The notes under the pieces were generated by a model. It did no database searches, had not been told where the DNA came from, and saw nothing but the letters and a program-made list of their open reading frames with translations. The position numbers and the translations under genes were made by a program. Shown piece after piece: positions 12,480 to 26,200 of a stretch of 64,000 bases of DNA. Within the stretch, counting starts at the first letter, position 1. Each line of letters starts with the position of its first letter. The stretch lies in assembly GCA_016802295.1 (NCBI GenBank), contig JAESIW010000064.1, positions 248,001-312,000 of the forward strand, given 5' to 3'. The DNA is from Brachionus rotundiformis (lineage: Eukaryota > Rotifera > Eurotatoria > Ploima > Brachionidae).

Positions 12480-12930
12480 ATATCACATGGTGTTGAATGC
12501 ACTCCATGGTTGTGGAATTGATTAAGTTCCTAGAAGCTAAATGGGATGTCTTGGGTATCCTGAGAAGCAAAGATGGTTCGTTCTTCATCGAGTTTATGAC
12601 AGCCTTGTTAAGGTAGATGCCTCCGAAAAATTATCTGTCTTTCGCTAGCCTAGTAGCTCCCATAGTTAACGCGTTGTTGTCCAAGAGCAGTACTCTTGGT
12701 GCTTAAATATCATTTTGAAAATCGACCGTCTTTTCTATAGATCTCGTCTTTAGTTGAGAGAGGAATTCCAACTGTTGGTCCCTACCTGGTCCATACCCTT
12801 TGATTAACCAGCTACATCATCATCACATCGACAACCAGGCGATTATCGCATTATGGAGACGTGTTAGAGCCATATGGTGTAGATTCTACATGACTGGGCC
12901 TGAGAACATGCCATTCAGAATACCAGGATA
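12480..12930. repeat. GC-rich unclassified repeat, possibly Pol III-derived
   Basis: About 450 bases of higher GC than the surroundings with no long open frame. TAGTTAACGCG at 12663-12673 fits the A-box pattern TRGYNNANNNG. AATCGACCG at 12720-12728 is a 7-of-9 match to a B box at tRNA-like spacing, and a T run follows. No cloverleaf folds by eye, so this is not called a tRNA gene. Confidence 0.3.
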
Positions 12931-13393
12931 TTCTTTTTTTTATTTTAATAAAAAAGACTGACTTGCGGATAGCCACCGGTCAGCCAAAGCGTATTTCAAT
13001 CCAATAACTAAAATCTATGAGTTTTACCAAAAATAAGATAAGTTCAAGCCTAAAAAAATTCTAAATTTACATTTTTTTTGGAAGCTTAATTTCCACTGGC
13101 AACATCGAAACCAAGTTTTATTTTTTTATTTAAAATTCAATTAAAGATAATTATAAATTAGGCAAAATATCATGATTTTTACAAAATTCAGGTTTAATGA
13201 CCCAAAATGATATAAAAAAGTATCAAATTTAAAAACTGTAAACAAATATTTTATTTAGTTTATAGAGAGACCTATTCTATAAACATGATAACCTATATGT
13301 TATCTAAAGCATATCTAACATTTAACCAAACGTTTCTAGTCTTAACTTCATTATTTGGTTAGAATTAAATCAAATTAGAAAATAATAATCAAA

Positions 13394-16084
13394 ATGAATT
13401 CAAAAGAGAAAAATAATTGTGAAAACGATAATCTAAATGATAATTCAAGTGTTTCTAAAGAAAATGGTTTACAAGAGACAATTTTAGAGTATATAAATTC
13501 AGCATTTGATAAAGCAGATGGGGATATTTCAAAAAACATTGAAATTGATAAATCGATTGACAGCATTTCAAGCGAATCTAAATTAGCCAACAATCCCAAC
13601 AAATCTAATTTTCAAAAAGTTGAGTTTTGTCTAACACCTGAAGAGATTGATAATTCGAATTCAGGGTCAAAAATTGACCGATCATCTACGAAAAAAATTT
13701 TATCAATAATTGTCGCTTGTCGAGAAAATCTAGTCAAATTTTTAAAAAAAGTAATCTGTATTTTATTTTTTGAAATTTTTAATTGTTTGTAAAGCCTCTT
13801 GTGAAAAAAAAAATCACTACTACATTGGTTGTAGTCTACATAATCTATTTTGTTCTATCGATGTATTTAAGCAATCCGTTCTTTTTTATTAATAAAATTA
13901 GTTCATCAACCAAAATAGACGATGAATTCATTTTTTATAATAACAGAGGTAAATTTACCTTAACTTATTATTAAAGATATATTTTTTGACATATTAATTT
14001 AAAAGGTCTTGGTTTCCTGATTACTAACTTCATAATTGTATCTTTGCTGCTTTGGGAAAAGTATGGAGTTAAAATTCCAAAATTTCAATTTCAACCAAAA
14101 AAAACCAGATATTTAAAAATGTATTGTGTTTTATTTACAAACATTTCTTAGAAATTTTTGGCTTCTTTCATAAAATTAACTTTTTTTCTAAAAGATCGAT
14201 CAAAATTATTTTATCACTGAGCCTTGGAATATTTTTTATTTCTAATATAAACAGCATTTACAATATCATATCCCTGATAGGCTTTATTTTCTTTATTACG
14301 ATATGTATATTGATGTCAAAGGATCCAATAAATGTAAGTAAAATTAAAAGTATAAAATTAAATTATAAATTAATTAAAGGTTAATATCAATATTATAATA
14401 AATGGAGTATTACTTCAGCTTACTTTGGGTCTTATCGTAATAAGAAACGAGTTTGGATTTAAATGTTTAAAGTTTATAAGCGAAAAAGTGGTTGAATTTT
14501 TAGATTTTAGTGATTCGGGATCCAAATTGGTGTTTGGCAATAATTTCCGAGATCATTACTTTGCATTTAAAGTATGTTGACAAAAAAATTTGTAGAAGAT
14601 AAATTTTATTCCAAAGGCATGTGTTGTTATCATATTCTTCGGAGCTATTGTTAATTTTTTTTACCATATTGGCTTATTACAGTTTATCATACTTAAACTA
14701 TCATGGGTCATTAACAAAATACTTGGAACTAGTCCGACCGAAAGTGTAAATGCAACTGCTAATATATTCGTTGGACAAGTAGGTATTTCTATCTTTCTAT
14801 TTAAATTTCAATTCATTTATTTAGACAGAGGCTCCTTTGGTTATCAAGCCCTTCCTAAATGCAATGACTGATTCGGAAGTATTTGCAGTGATGGTCGGAG
14901 GTTTTTCCACAGTAGATTATTATTTAGACTCAATTATTTAATGATTTGATTTTTGGAAATTTCTAAGGCATCAGGATCAGTCTTGGCTGGCTACATGGGA
15001 TTTGGTGTTTCTGTAAATAATGTAATTGTAGCATCACTATTAGGTGCTCCAGGTTCGCTTATTGTGGCTAAAACTCTGTACCCGGAGACGCAAACGATTA
15101 CAGCTGACTTCAATTTGATAAAAAACATGCCAAAAGAGTATGAATAGATAATTTTACAAGGTTATTTTTTGATTATTGATTTTGTTTCTAAGTGATATTT
15201 ACAACTTTTTTGATGCACTATCCAAAGGAGCAGTAGGTGTTATTAAAGCAGTATCGGCAATTGTGGCCAATCTTTTGGCGTTTGCCTCATTTTTTTCATT
15301 TATTGATCAACTTACTACGTGGTTTTTTAGCATGATAAGATTGGAAAACTTTGGCATTACAGTAAAAATTTTGAAAAACTAATTATTCTGTAAAAAAAAT
15401 AAAATGGTATCAAAGGCCTTGTTCCAGTATATGTTTTTTCCGTTTGTTTTCTTAATGGTAGTTTGAGGATTTTTTATCTTGATTAAAGTTATTAATTTGT
15501 TTAATACAGGGTGTTAATATTGAAGATTGTAGAGCTGTTTCAAAATTAATTGGAATAAAGATTTTTGTTACGGAATTTTTGGCTTATTCGCACATGGGAG
15601 AAATGGTTAGATTAAGGGATGATTTGGTAAAGAATAATTTAATGGATTCATATCTTAATGGAACATATTTGTTGCCTTCTGGTACAGATATTTTAATTCA
15701 TGTAATTTTTTTTTGTAAAATAGCTATCTGAACATTAATTTTTAAATTAATTTAATTCAAAAAATATCTAAATCAAATTTATCAAATATAATGAATTGAA
15801 AATTTATTAGTCTTTTTTTTTAGGATAGATCAGTAACGCTAGCGACATATTCGCTTTGTGGTTTTGCCAACATGGCTTCAGTAGGTCTTCAAATCGCATG
15901 CTTAAGTAGTCTGGCACCAAATCGTGCAAAGCTGTTTCCAAAGATCGGGTTTTATGCAATGATCGCCGGAAACATTTGCAATTTCATTAATGGTATTAAA
16001 ATAACATTTTTATGAGTAAATATAAATTATTATTAAAATTCGTCTTTAGCTTGTATTGCAGGAATGTGGTATAGAGATTTTTAG
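13394..16084 (+). CDS. Concentrative nucleoside transporter, SLC28 family
   Basis: Thirteen exons: 13394-13750, 13795-13948, 14006-14120, 14195-14333, 14380-14571, 14617-14778, 14825-14911, 14968-15137, 15193-15361, 15416-15457, 15510-15701, 15824-15992, 16050-16084; 660 residues, typical for animal CNTs. A hydrophilic N-terminal region of about 115 residues precedes the membrane domain. CNT signatures are KLVFGNNFRDHYFAFK, GTSPTESVNATANIFVGQ then TEAPLVIKPF, AVMVGGFST, FVTEFLAYSHM, and SLCGFANMASVGLQIACLSS with LAPNR. The protein imports nucleosides with sodium (or protons) across the plasma membrane. Exon 4 is started at 14195 rather than the earlier AG at 14151, which breaks the frame; that boundary is the least certain. 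The CNT1/2/3 subtype is not resolved. Confidence 0.93.
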
Positions 16085-16206
16085 ACTAGGTTTCGTAACG
16101 AAGGCAAATTTTACCTTTTCATGATATTAAATATTAAATAAAATATTTTTTTTTACATAATTTATCTTTTAGTACTAAATTATTTTTTCGATATTTTAAA
16201 TTTGAG

Positions 16207-16876
16207 ATGTTTCTTATTAAAAGCAAAACACAAAAAGACCTTGACGATTTACAACAATGTCAAGGCGTAAAAAAAATGCTTACCAATGATTTTCCTAAAT
16301 CTGTGTCGATATGTTTTATAATAATAGGACTTGTACTGGGAATTACAGCAATCGGCTTACAAATTTACTCAACAATTAAACAAACTCCGTTTTATTATTT
16401 TGGAACAGGGTATTTATCAATAATCTTTTAATTTAATTAATATTTGTTTAACTTTAGTATTTGGGTTGGAGCTTTGATGATTTTGAACGAACTATTGCTA
16501 CTTTATTTGAGTATTTTTTCAGATTTAAAATTTTATTTAATAGGTCTAATTTAAAGCCATAAGAAAAACCATTCAGATGTATTACATTTCAAGTTTTTTT
16601 CGGAATTTTTGTTTTATTATAACTACAGCCTTGATGGTTGTGAGCGTAAATTCAATCAGGAAAATTTACCAAACAAATTCAGGCAAAGAGCTCGTATGGA
16701 TTGATTTTGTTCTTTTGGCAATTGGTAAGTTATTTTTATTTTAATAATTGATATTTTATTAATATTAATAATTAGGTCTTATAACAAAATTTACATATTT
16801 AGCTATTCATCGTGTTTACATAAAAAGATTAGAGATTCAATTTAGAGAAATTTTGATAGCTTTTCAAAGCTACTAG
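16207..16876 (+). CDS. Small four-helix membrane protein, unrecognised family
   Basis: Four exons, 16207-16409, 16458-16510, 16557-16724 and 16776-16876, give 174 residues in one frame. Four hydrophobic segments are visible: VSICFIIIGLVLGITAIGLQ, IWVGALMILNELLLLYL, FCFIITTALMVVSVN, and IDFVLLAIGLITKFTYLAI. A basic N terminus of about 33 residues and a charged C-terminal tail flank them. The layout recalls MS4A/tetraspan-like proteins, but no diagnostic motif is present and no function is assigned. Intron 2 is set at 16511-16556 because an alternative would need a 13-bp intron. It starts only 122 bp after the SLC28 stop on the same strand. Confidence 0.65.
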
Positions 16877-17276
16877 ATAGTTTATTTTTGGTTTGCTCGT
16901 TTCGAGTAATGCTTCTATTTACCTATTTTAATTAAGTTTAAAATAACATTTAGATTTTTTTTCAAATAAAAATTTATACAATGAAGAGTTTTTTTAGGTT
17001 TCAATTTTTTTTAATGTAACTGTAATGCACTGAAATAATTTAATTTAGGTTTTTTTTATCTTATCCATAAATGAAGCTTTATCATTTAAGAGATAACCGA
17101 GAATTAATTAGACTCATTTTTTCTTAAAGTTTATTTAGGAAAAAATCATCAAAAACTAAATTTTATCCATATTAAAAAAAACATGCACATAAATCATCAG
17201 AATAAAGATAAACAATTAAAATTAAGTTTTTATTTTAACCTTTAAATTAAAATGAGAAATAAACTATAATATTTGT
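16877..17276. other. Convergent intergenic region, nothing seen
   Basis: AT-rich spacer between the ends of the four-helix protein gene (plus) and the LRP gene (minus). Apart from the LRP polyadenylation hexamer at its right edge no feature is evident. Confidence 0.6.
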
Positions 17277-17282
17277 TTTATT
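17277..17282 (-). terminator. Polyadenylation signal of the LRP gene
   Basis: AATAAA on the minus strand, 16 bases past the TAG stop at 17300-17298. Confidence 0.5.
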
Positions 17283-17297
17283 CTTTTGTAAAATTGG

Positions 17298-20200
17298 CTA
17301 TTCTTGATCTCGGGAATATTCAACTAAATTAGCTTTATCATTTGATGTTTCACTAGTCGTAGGGTCGTACTGGTTTTGGTTGGTATCTTTGGTTTTTTTA
17401 TTTTCTAATTAAAAAATATATAAAATAAAATCTCAAGTAAAAAAAATCTAATGACCATACTTGTTTTCACTTTTTGCTTCTTTTGTTTGTTATCATCTTT
17501 TGAAAATATTTTGTCCAAGTTTAAATTTGGTTCCAAGACATCATCTGTATTTGATACCATGTTTAGCGGATTCATGCTTATCTCAGCCTCATCTTCTTCG
17601 GTGCTGGATCTTTTGGAAAATATTGGATTGAAAAAACTGTTCAGTGATGGCTGATTAATTTCAGTCGGAGTGATCTCTGAATTATGCATGTTGGGAAAAG
17701 ATGTTATTGATTGGGACCCTTGGACATTACGACTTTTAAAAATAATTGCTAATGTAATAATAAGATCTTGTTATTTTTAAATTGATTTACCTTTGCATTT
17801 TCGTTTTATAAGAATAAAAAACAAATAGACAAACCACAAGGGCAATTATAAGAATAATTGGTACTGAATAAAATGAAACAGCTAAAATTATTTCATTAAA
17901 AATGAATATTTTAATGATTTTTTGTCCCTTAATTACTTTTAACTTTGTCGACTAGAGCTTCATAAGAACTTGTTTGGCACAGTTCTCCTTTCCAACCTGG
18001 GAGACATTTGTAATGTACACCATGGCTGTTGTACCAACACCAACAATTAAAGCATGTACACGCTAAAGGAGCTTCTTTTACTTCCTCAAGAGCTAATTAA
18101 CAAAAAAATATATTAATTTTTAATTATTTTATTCTTGTAGATAATTTTATTTGAAAAACTTACCTGCATCACATGTTGTAAGTTCTCCTGGCAAAAAATT
18201 TCCATTGTCTGGACATGAACATTCATACTCAGTACCACTTTTTAACAAACATAAATGTGAACAAGATGCATTATAACACGGATTTTTGTTATCTTTTGGT
18301 ATTTTAAAACTATGGAAAACTTTAATTTCCTCAATTAGATCTAGTTTTTCAACCAATTTGTTGACAGCGCCTCGGCCATATTTATCAACACTGCTTATAA
18401 AGCCGAAATCTCTGGCCAAAAAATAAACCTTATTTTCAAAAACGTCAATACTGCTCGGATTCCTGAGCCCGTTGTGACTGAAATAAGATCTATCTGAGCC
18501 ATCGAACTTTACTGATTCGATCAAACTTCGCCTAGAATCGGACCAGTAAAGCCGATTTGTTATGTAGTCAATGGCAAGCCCGTGTGGATGATCCAAATAG
18601 CTTGTAACAATTGGTCTAATATCCTCACCATTCATCGAACTGCTTAATATTGCATGCTCAGGATCCGAGTTTATCCAAAAAAGACGTCCCATCAACGGAT
18701 TTACCACTAAATCTGTCACATAATTACACTTTTCAGAAATCAAAGTCTTAAGATAGCGACCATCTGATTTCATTACTTTAATAGTTTTGGTTGTAGAGTC
18801 ATAAAGATAGATATTTTTACCAATCCAATCAACAGATATGGACTTTATTTGTAAATTTTCAAAATCGGCAAGCTCTTGTGGACTAGCCATGGAATAGCGG
18901 GAATTTGGAATAAATGATCGCTTAAGGGTTTTTTTATCAATCCAGTACAGATATCGATCCAAAATGTCAAAATCTAGACCAGAAACACTTTCTTGTTTAT
19001 CGATTAGAGTCGAATAAGCATAATTGGATATATTAGGTCTTAGTTGTCTTATTTCAGATCCATATGCTATTAGTAAAATGTAGTCTTCTTTCCATGTAGC
19101 TTCGCAAATAGAACCATCTCGATGTGTATCTAGGTAATTCTCAGCACATTTACATTCAAATGAACCCTTGGTATTAAGGCATAAATGTGTACAATGGTTC
19201 ATTTCAATTGACTGACACTCGTCTATGTCTTCACATGTATGTCGATGGATTGTACCAGTGCTATTAGCTTTTACCATTTTAAAACCACGATGACATGAGC
19301 AAAAAAATCCATTCTTATGGTCAAAATCAGTACAATTATGCTCACATAAGCTTGAGTTTAAAGAACAAGATATATCTGAATTTTGTTTTATTGTTTGATT
19401 GTTGTAACAGCCTATTTCGTCCGATTGGTCATCTTCGCCACAATCCAAGTCCTGGTCGCAAACATATTCAGCAGGGATACAATGATGAGTCGCAGCGCAC
19501 TTAAATTGATTTTGACCACAAGTGTAAAGCTGGCGTTTGCACGGACCATTGCTCGAAAAGTCCTCATCTAGAGATTTATTTTAAAAAGTTTGTTTTATTT
19601 TTATTACATTTATTCTACCTGATCCATCTGAACAGTCATTGAATCCATTACAAACATTATCAGAGTAAATGCAAAGACCATTTTTGCATCTGAATCTATC
19701 ATTTTCTTTGGTACAGTTGTAACTTGAACAAATACTTAGCAATTCATCGCTATTATCTCCACAATCATTGTCCCCATCACAAACATACTCAGATTTGATG
19801 CAAAAGGTATTGTTGCATGTAAATTGCCAATAGTTGCAATATGTTCCATTCGGATATTTAGGTGGACAACTTGTCTCATCAGAAAAATCAAGACAGCTTG
19901 ATAAAAAAAAAATCAACTAGAAATTTATTCTCTATTTTTTTAATTTTTTGATTTCATACTTTCTCACTCCATTACAATGCTGATAAGCTTGAATACAGTG
20001 ACCTGAATTACATTGCCATTGATCTGAGTGACATGAGTGAGATTCACAGTTCAATTCATCTGAATTATCACCACAGTCGTCCTCATGGTCACAACGCCAT
20101 GAACTCTTTAGATTAAAAAATTTTATTTCTTAAATTTTAATTTAATTTTATAAAATCAAGTAATAAACCAAAATAATTTAGGATATTATTATACATTTTT

Positions 20201-23200
20201 TTCGAAAAAATTTTAAAATTTAATAAGATATTTTATTAATTTTAACTTTAACTGAAACTTTAAAAATTAAAAATCTTTCAAGTTGATTAGTAGGATTTAT
20301 AGTTTTTAAATCAAGACAATCAAGTAATAATAATAATAATAATAATAATACAAGCTGTAGCAGGCAAGCTTGCGGAGGAGGTCACCTATGGTAGCACGTT
20401 ACGCTATGCTAGGAAATTTACTGGAATGGAAGAACTGGTAAGTTTTAGAGTCACAATCGACATTTACATATAAAGTAAAGTAGTATATGGTAAACATTCT
20501 TCTAATAATAAAAAATAACTAAAACTAAACTATAACTGTTTCAAAACTTTTAGGAGAAAATTATTTGTCAATTTAGTTAAAAAATTAATAAATAAGTGAA
20601 TAATTAATATTAATAATTTGGCCATTTTAATTAATTAATTTAAAAATGAATTAAAAATTTATTAAAAAATTATAATTACTCTAATACAGTGCTCGTTCGA
20701 GCATTTGAACTCTCTTTCAGTACACTCTCTCCTTCCGATTGAATCTTTTTTAAAAAAATAAAAAAAAATAATAAATTTTGAATTATATTACCGCATAATT
20801 CTGAAACTTCATCGGAATTATCTCCGCAATCGTCCACAGAATTGCATCGAAGAGACAACATAATACATTTGTTATTGGCACATTTAAAATCACCCGTAGG
20901 ATGACAACTTGGACATTTTTCTTCGACTTCATCATCTCCTGCAGGACAATCACGATATCCATCTGATCAGAATGGAAAAAATTAAAATTTAAAATGGTGA
21001 ATAAAATTGGCTTATATAATTTACCACAAAATTGCTTGTTATTTATGCACTTATACGAATTATTTCCACAACGAGACCATCCATCTGGACATGGTCTATT
21101 CCTACAGGTATAAGCTGGTTCATCACTTCTATCTGCACAGTCAAAATCTTCATCGCAATAATAGGCGGCTTCAATACAGTGTCCAGAGTTGCATTGAAAT
21201 TTTCCAGCAGGACAAGTCATATTAGCACATGAAGACTCATCAGCTGAATCACCACAATCATTGCGACCATCACAAATTTTGTAATTCTAGACAAGAAAAT
21301 GGATAAAATTTAATTTTTTTTTACTTCTTAACTAACTGGAATGCATCTTTTATTAGGACATTGAAATCTACCAGGTGGACATCCTTCGGGACAATTATGT
21401 TCGTCCGATCCATCCGTGCAATCATCTTGGCCATTGCATACTTGACTAAAAGAGAGGCATTGTGAATTAGTGCATTGAAACGAACCAATTGGACAAGTTC
21501 TCCTTGGACAATTGAGCTCATCACTTCCATCTCGACAGTCTGCCTCTCCGTCACATTTATAAAAGAATGGAATACACTTTTCATCTGGCATTCCGCATTT
21601 AAAATACCAGCTACTACAATTAGCTGTACAAGTTTTTCCATCATTTTGTAAAATAAACGATTCCGGACAAGCACATGTAAAATTTTTATCAGGTGTGCCA
21701 CCAATTAAACATAAATGGGAGCATCCACTGTTATCTGTGCCACATGGATTGTGACCATTTGGCTGCAAACTATAGTGATAAACGCTCATATCAAACACCA
21801 TATGAACTGTACTTTGCCGAATGATAGTCCTGTTCTGACCATTTAAAGCATTGGCTGAATATATGCTATGTTCAGATAAATCGGTCCAGTAGATCATACC
21901 TTGGTAAAAACTGAGCGCAAATGGATAAGCTGTTTGATTTGTTTGTATTGAAATAAACCGATTTTTTCCACTATAATCACTGAATTCTATGCGTCTCAAA
22001 TGGGTATCTGTCCAAAAAATTCTCTTTGTGACCAAATCTAAACTCAGACTTACTGGACTGCCTAAATTTTGAGTGATAATTTTGGTAAAATTTTCTCCAT
22101 TTAGCTTAACACGAGCTATAAATGGCGGAAAACTAGTATCTGAAATGAATATAAATCCCTCAATTGGATCAATAGATAAACTAACAGGATTATTTAAAAA
22201 TTTTGAATTCAATAATGTTGTTTTGTAATGGCCATTTTTATCAATAACAACTAGTTTATCTGAATTTAGATAATAAATTTTTTTATTTATCCAATCAAAG
22301 CCAATATCACGTTCATCTCCAGTCAAATCGTTTAATAAAATGTCCTTACTTAGAACTACATCAGCCAAAGAAGTATCTAAATTTAGTCGAATAAGCTCTT
22401 TTTTGTACGAATCTATGACAAATATTTGACTTTGATTGTAATCGTAGGCGATTCCTTTGGCTAGTCCAAAGTCATCCTTTAGTAAATTATAGTTCAAAGT
22501 ACTTAACGAAATGTTCCTTAGATAATAGTTGTTGGAAAACAAAAGATCAGCCTCTATTTGTGGACCAATTATTTTACAAGCTGTTGGCTCACTGGAGGAC
22601 TTTTCGTATCCAGAAGCACACTTACAGTTGTAAGAGCCCAAAGTGTTTTCGCATAGCTGAGGGCACACATAGGGCGTCTCAGTACACTCATTTATGTCCA
22701 CACAATAGAAATTATTTACAAGTTTAAAGCCAGAACGGCATAGACACTCATAACTTGTCAAAGTATCGCGACAAATGTGCTGGCATCTGTTCAGAATTGG
22801 CGAAGAACATTCGTTTATTCCGCACCTTGACTCATCACTATTGTCCTGGCAATCATTTTGTTGGTTACATACCAAATTAAGTGAAATGCATTTTTTATTC
22901 GAGCAGGCAAATTGACCAAGCGGACATGTTTCATTTTTGCACAATTCTGGCTTTTCGTCACTGTTATCCATACAATCATTTCGACCATTGCATTTCAAAG
23001 TTTGAGATATACACCGTAGGTTTTCACATTTGAATTCAGAGTTTGTACATTCTCTGAATGTACAATTATGTGGTTCATCACTTCCATCTCCACTAAAAGA
23101 ATAAAAATATACATATTTTAAAATAGATTTTAAGATTTTTAGTCAAAGATAATCTTGTCTGAGTAGAACTTTGTCTAATCTCTGAATGATTTTTTATTTT

Positions 23201-26200
23201 TATTTTTATTTAATACTTTTAAATTGAATTTTGATTAGAACCAAAAAAGAAATTAATTAAAGAGAGAAAGAATTATTAAATGCTTTTATTGTCAAGCTTT
23301 TAAAATTATTATGTGTTACTTTAAAAAAATGTCTTATCAAAAAAAGTTTTGGTGATTATTAAAAATTGAATAATTTTACAATTTAAATTCTAATTCAGTT
23401 ATTTATAAAAATTTCAATTAAAATTGCTTACCAATCATTGTCGTGATCACTTAAATTTAAAAAAATTAGATAAAATTCCAAATAATTGTTAAATTTTACC
23501 ATTTATAAGCTGCATTGATGCACAAGCCATTATTACATCGGAACTCATTTGGTCTACACTCTCTACGAGTACAATTTACATTTGTTTCATCTTCAGAATT
23601 AACACAGTGAGGATATCCATCACATACTGCACTTGATCGAATACATTTCGTGTGTATTCGCCCTCTAACTCCTGAATCACATCTAAACTCGTTTGGTCGA
23701 CAGCTTCGGTCCAAACAGTTGTGTCTTTCTTCGCTTTCGTCACTTCCATCAGGGCAATCACGGTCTAAAATAAAAGAAATATCTTTATCGTATCATTCAG
23801 GTGTATCTTTCAAAGCTACCTCCATCGCAAACAAAATTTTTATTGATGCATCTACCTGAATCACATTTGAACATCTCATTTGGACATGTGAAATTACCAA
23901 GTCGGCATTCTCGCATTGGTTCATCTTCTCCTGTTGAACAATCACGATCTCCATCACATACCCAAGAGTATGGAATACATCTGTTGTCATTACATCTAAA
24001 TTTATTCTCACCACAAGGCACTGAATTACAAAATAATTGATTTTCATCTGCCGAGTCACCACAGTCATTATCTCCTAAAATAAAAATTATTATATAATTA
24101 TATTTTTTTTATTAATTAATTGTATTATTTTAATTTACCGTCACATAGCCAATTTCTCATTATACACACATTTGTATTTGGACATTTGACATTGTAGATT
24201 GCTGATGTACAATTAATTGGTGGACAATTGATCTCATCTGTACTGTTTCCATCATCACAATCAATTAACCCATCACATCGACTACTCAGAGGTATGCATT
24301 TAAAATTCTTGCATTGAAATTCAGTTTGTGGATTACAGGTTGGATACACACAATTGTGTTCATCACTGTTATCTCCGCATTGATTAACTTTATCACATCG
24401 TTCAGGTGCAGGTATACACCTACCATTTCTGCATCTAAATTCTGATGCCAAACAGGTGTGATAGGCACAAAAGTTTTCTGCTTCATCAGAACCATCTGCA
24501 CAATTTCGTTGACCATCGCAAACAAATTTTTTATTGATGCAAGCTCCATTTGCACATGTAAACTGAGTCACATTGCACCTAACCAAACTCATAGCAGAAC
24601 AAGTCCTGTCATTATTTGTCAGTCTTAGATTCATCCCGAATGGGCATCGACATTCTGTTCGATTACCAGGTGACATTGAACATATATGCGAACAGCCTCC
24701 ATTATAAATACTACACGGATTGTAGTCACATTTTTGTCTTTGGTCTGACCACACTTGTATATCCATGGGCCGCTTAGGGAGACCTTGAGCAAGAGCGATT
24801 GTGTTTGAGCCTCGATATTTTTCCGCTCTGTAGACGGATTTAGTGTTCCAATCGGTCCAATACAAAAAATGACCATGCACAACCAAAGCAAATGGATGAA
24901 AAGCTGTAGTAATTACTCTACGGTAATTTCCGTCCAAGTCAGATGTCTCTATTTTGTCATAATAAGCATCAGCCCAGTAAAGTTGATCATTGTCAAAATC
25001 TATTGTCAAGCCATTTGGCCACTTAATGTCTGTCACAACCAATTTTGCAAAATTACTTCCACTCATCGAAGTTCTTGCTATCATCGGCGCTCGACCAACA
25101 TCAGTCCAAAAAACATAACCCTTACATGGATGAACAGCAATTGCCCGTGGTGAATCACTAAAAGCCACAATCAAAGCTTGTTTTGTTTTAGTATTATAGC
25201 TTCTTATTTGATTTAGTCCATTGTCTGTATAATAGATAGTATCAGAAACCCAATCATAAGAAATTCCTTCTGGCTTGGAAACATAACTTGAATTTAAATC
25301 CAAATTTTGCACTAATGAATTTTGTAAACCAGGAGTAAAAGATTTTAGTTTTCCTTCTCTGACATCAGATAAAAAAATCAGATTATCTTTATAGTCAAAA
25401 TCGATTCCGATGGCTAGATTTAAATTTGTTACAGAACGCCATGGTGACGCGCCAACTAAATCTCCAATTGGCAAATTAAGACTTCGAATTTCGTTCTCCA
25501 TTGCAAAAATTATATACTCTTTTGGTAACTTACAGATGCGACCATCAGGCTCACCAATACTGCACCTACAATTCACTGTGTTAAATGTTGGCTTGCTGAA
25601 ACAAAACTGATCACAAGGATTAACAGCACATGGTGATGGAACTAGAGGCTGAGCTTTACCGCTAAAAACAACCAATTCATTTAAATCAAAGGTCGAAATT
25701 TTTTTCAACAATTTAGCAGAGTTATTTGAGAAAGATAAATTTAAAGAATAAACTGCTCTGAGTCGAGAGTCAGCATAGAAAAGATTAGAATTAAAGAAAT
25801 AAACTGATTGTGGACTTGGCAATTGATCAGACTTAATTATTGTTCTGTTTTGACCATTCCAGTCACATTTTTCTATTCTATCTTTGATATCATCTGACCA
25901 ATACAAGTCACCACTAGCTGGATCAATGGATAAATCAGTAGGGCTCAAAATTTCCAGATTTATAAGCACACTGCGATTTGATCCATCCAAAAACGCACGC
26001 TCAATTTTGGAATTTTGTCCTTGATCTAACCAATACAAGTACTTTAAAGCTGGATTAACTGCTAGCAATGATGGTTTTTCAGTTTTTGTCTGCAAAATGG
26101 TCAGATGGTAATCTAACTGAGGATACCGAGTCACTTTAATGTAGCTGTATGGTTGATCTGAGTAAGAGTAATAGAGTAATTTATTAATCCAGTCATATGC

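Larger units (their letters stand above)
11578..13393. other. Intergenic DNA with two transposon relics
   Basis: No host gene seen. The interval holds a LINE C-terminal relic (11960-12260, minus) and a GC-rich unclassified repeat (12480-12930). The rest is AT-rich filler. Confidence 0.6.

Noticed and set aside
14126..14151. 26-bp intron in SLC28
   Set aside because: It would keep the frame but is far shorter than any other intron here; the 74-bp alternative 14121-14194 also keeps the frame.
20676..20861. 61-codon minus-strand frame across an LRP exon-intron boundary
   Set aside because: It reads through the intron in the wrong frame. The real exon 20744-20680 in another frame gives the LDLa half-repeat ECTEREFKCSNEHCI.
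18164..24139. Overlapping alternative-frame ORFs with cysteine-rich patterns
   Set aside because: They are shadows of the repetitive LDLa coding sequence read in the other two frames of the same strand.
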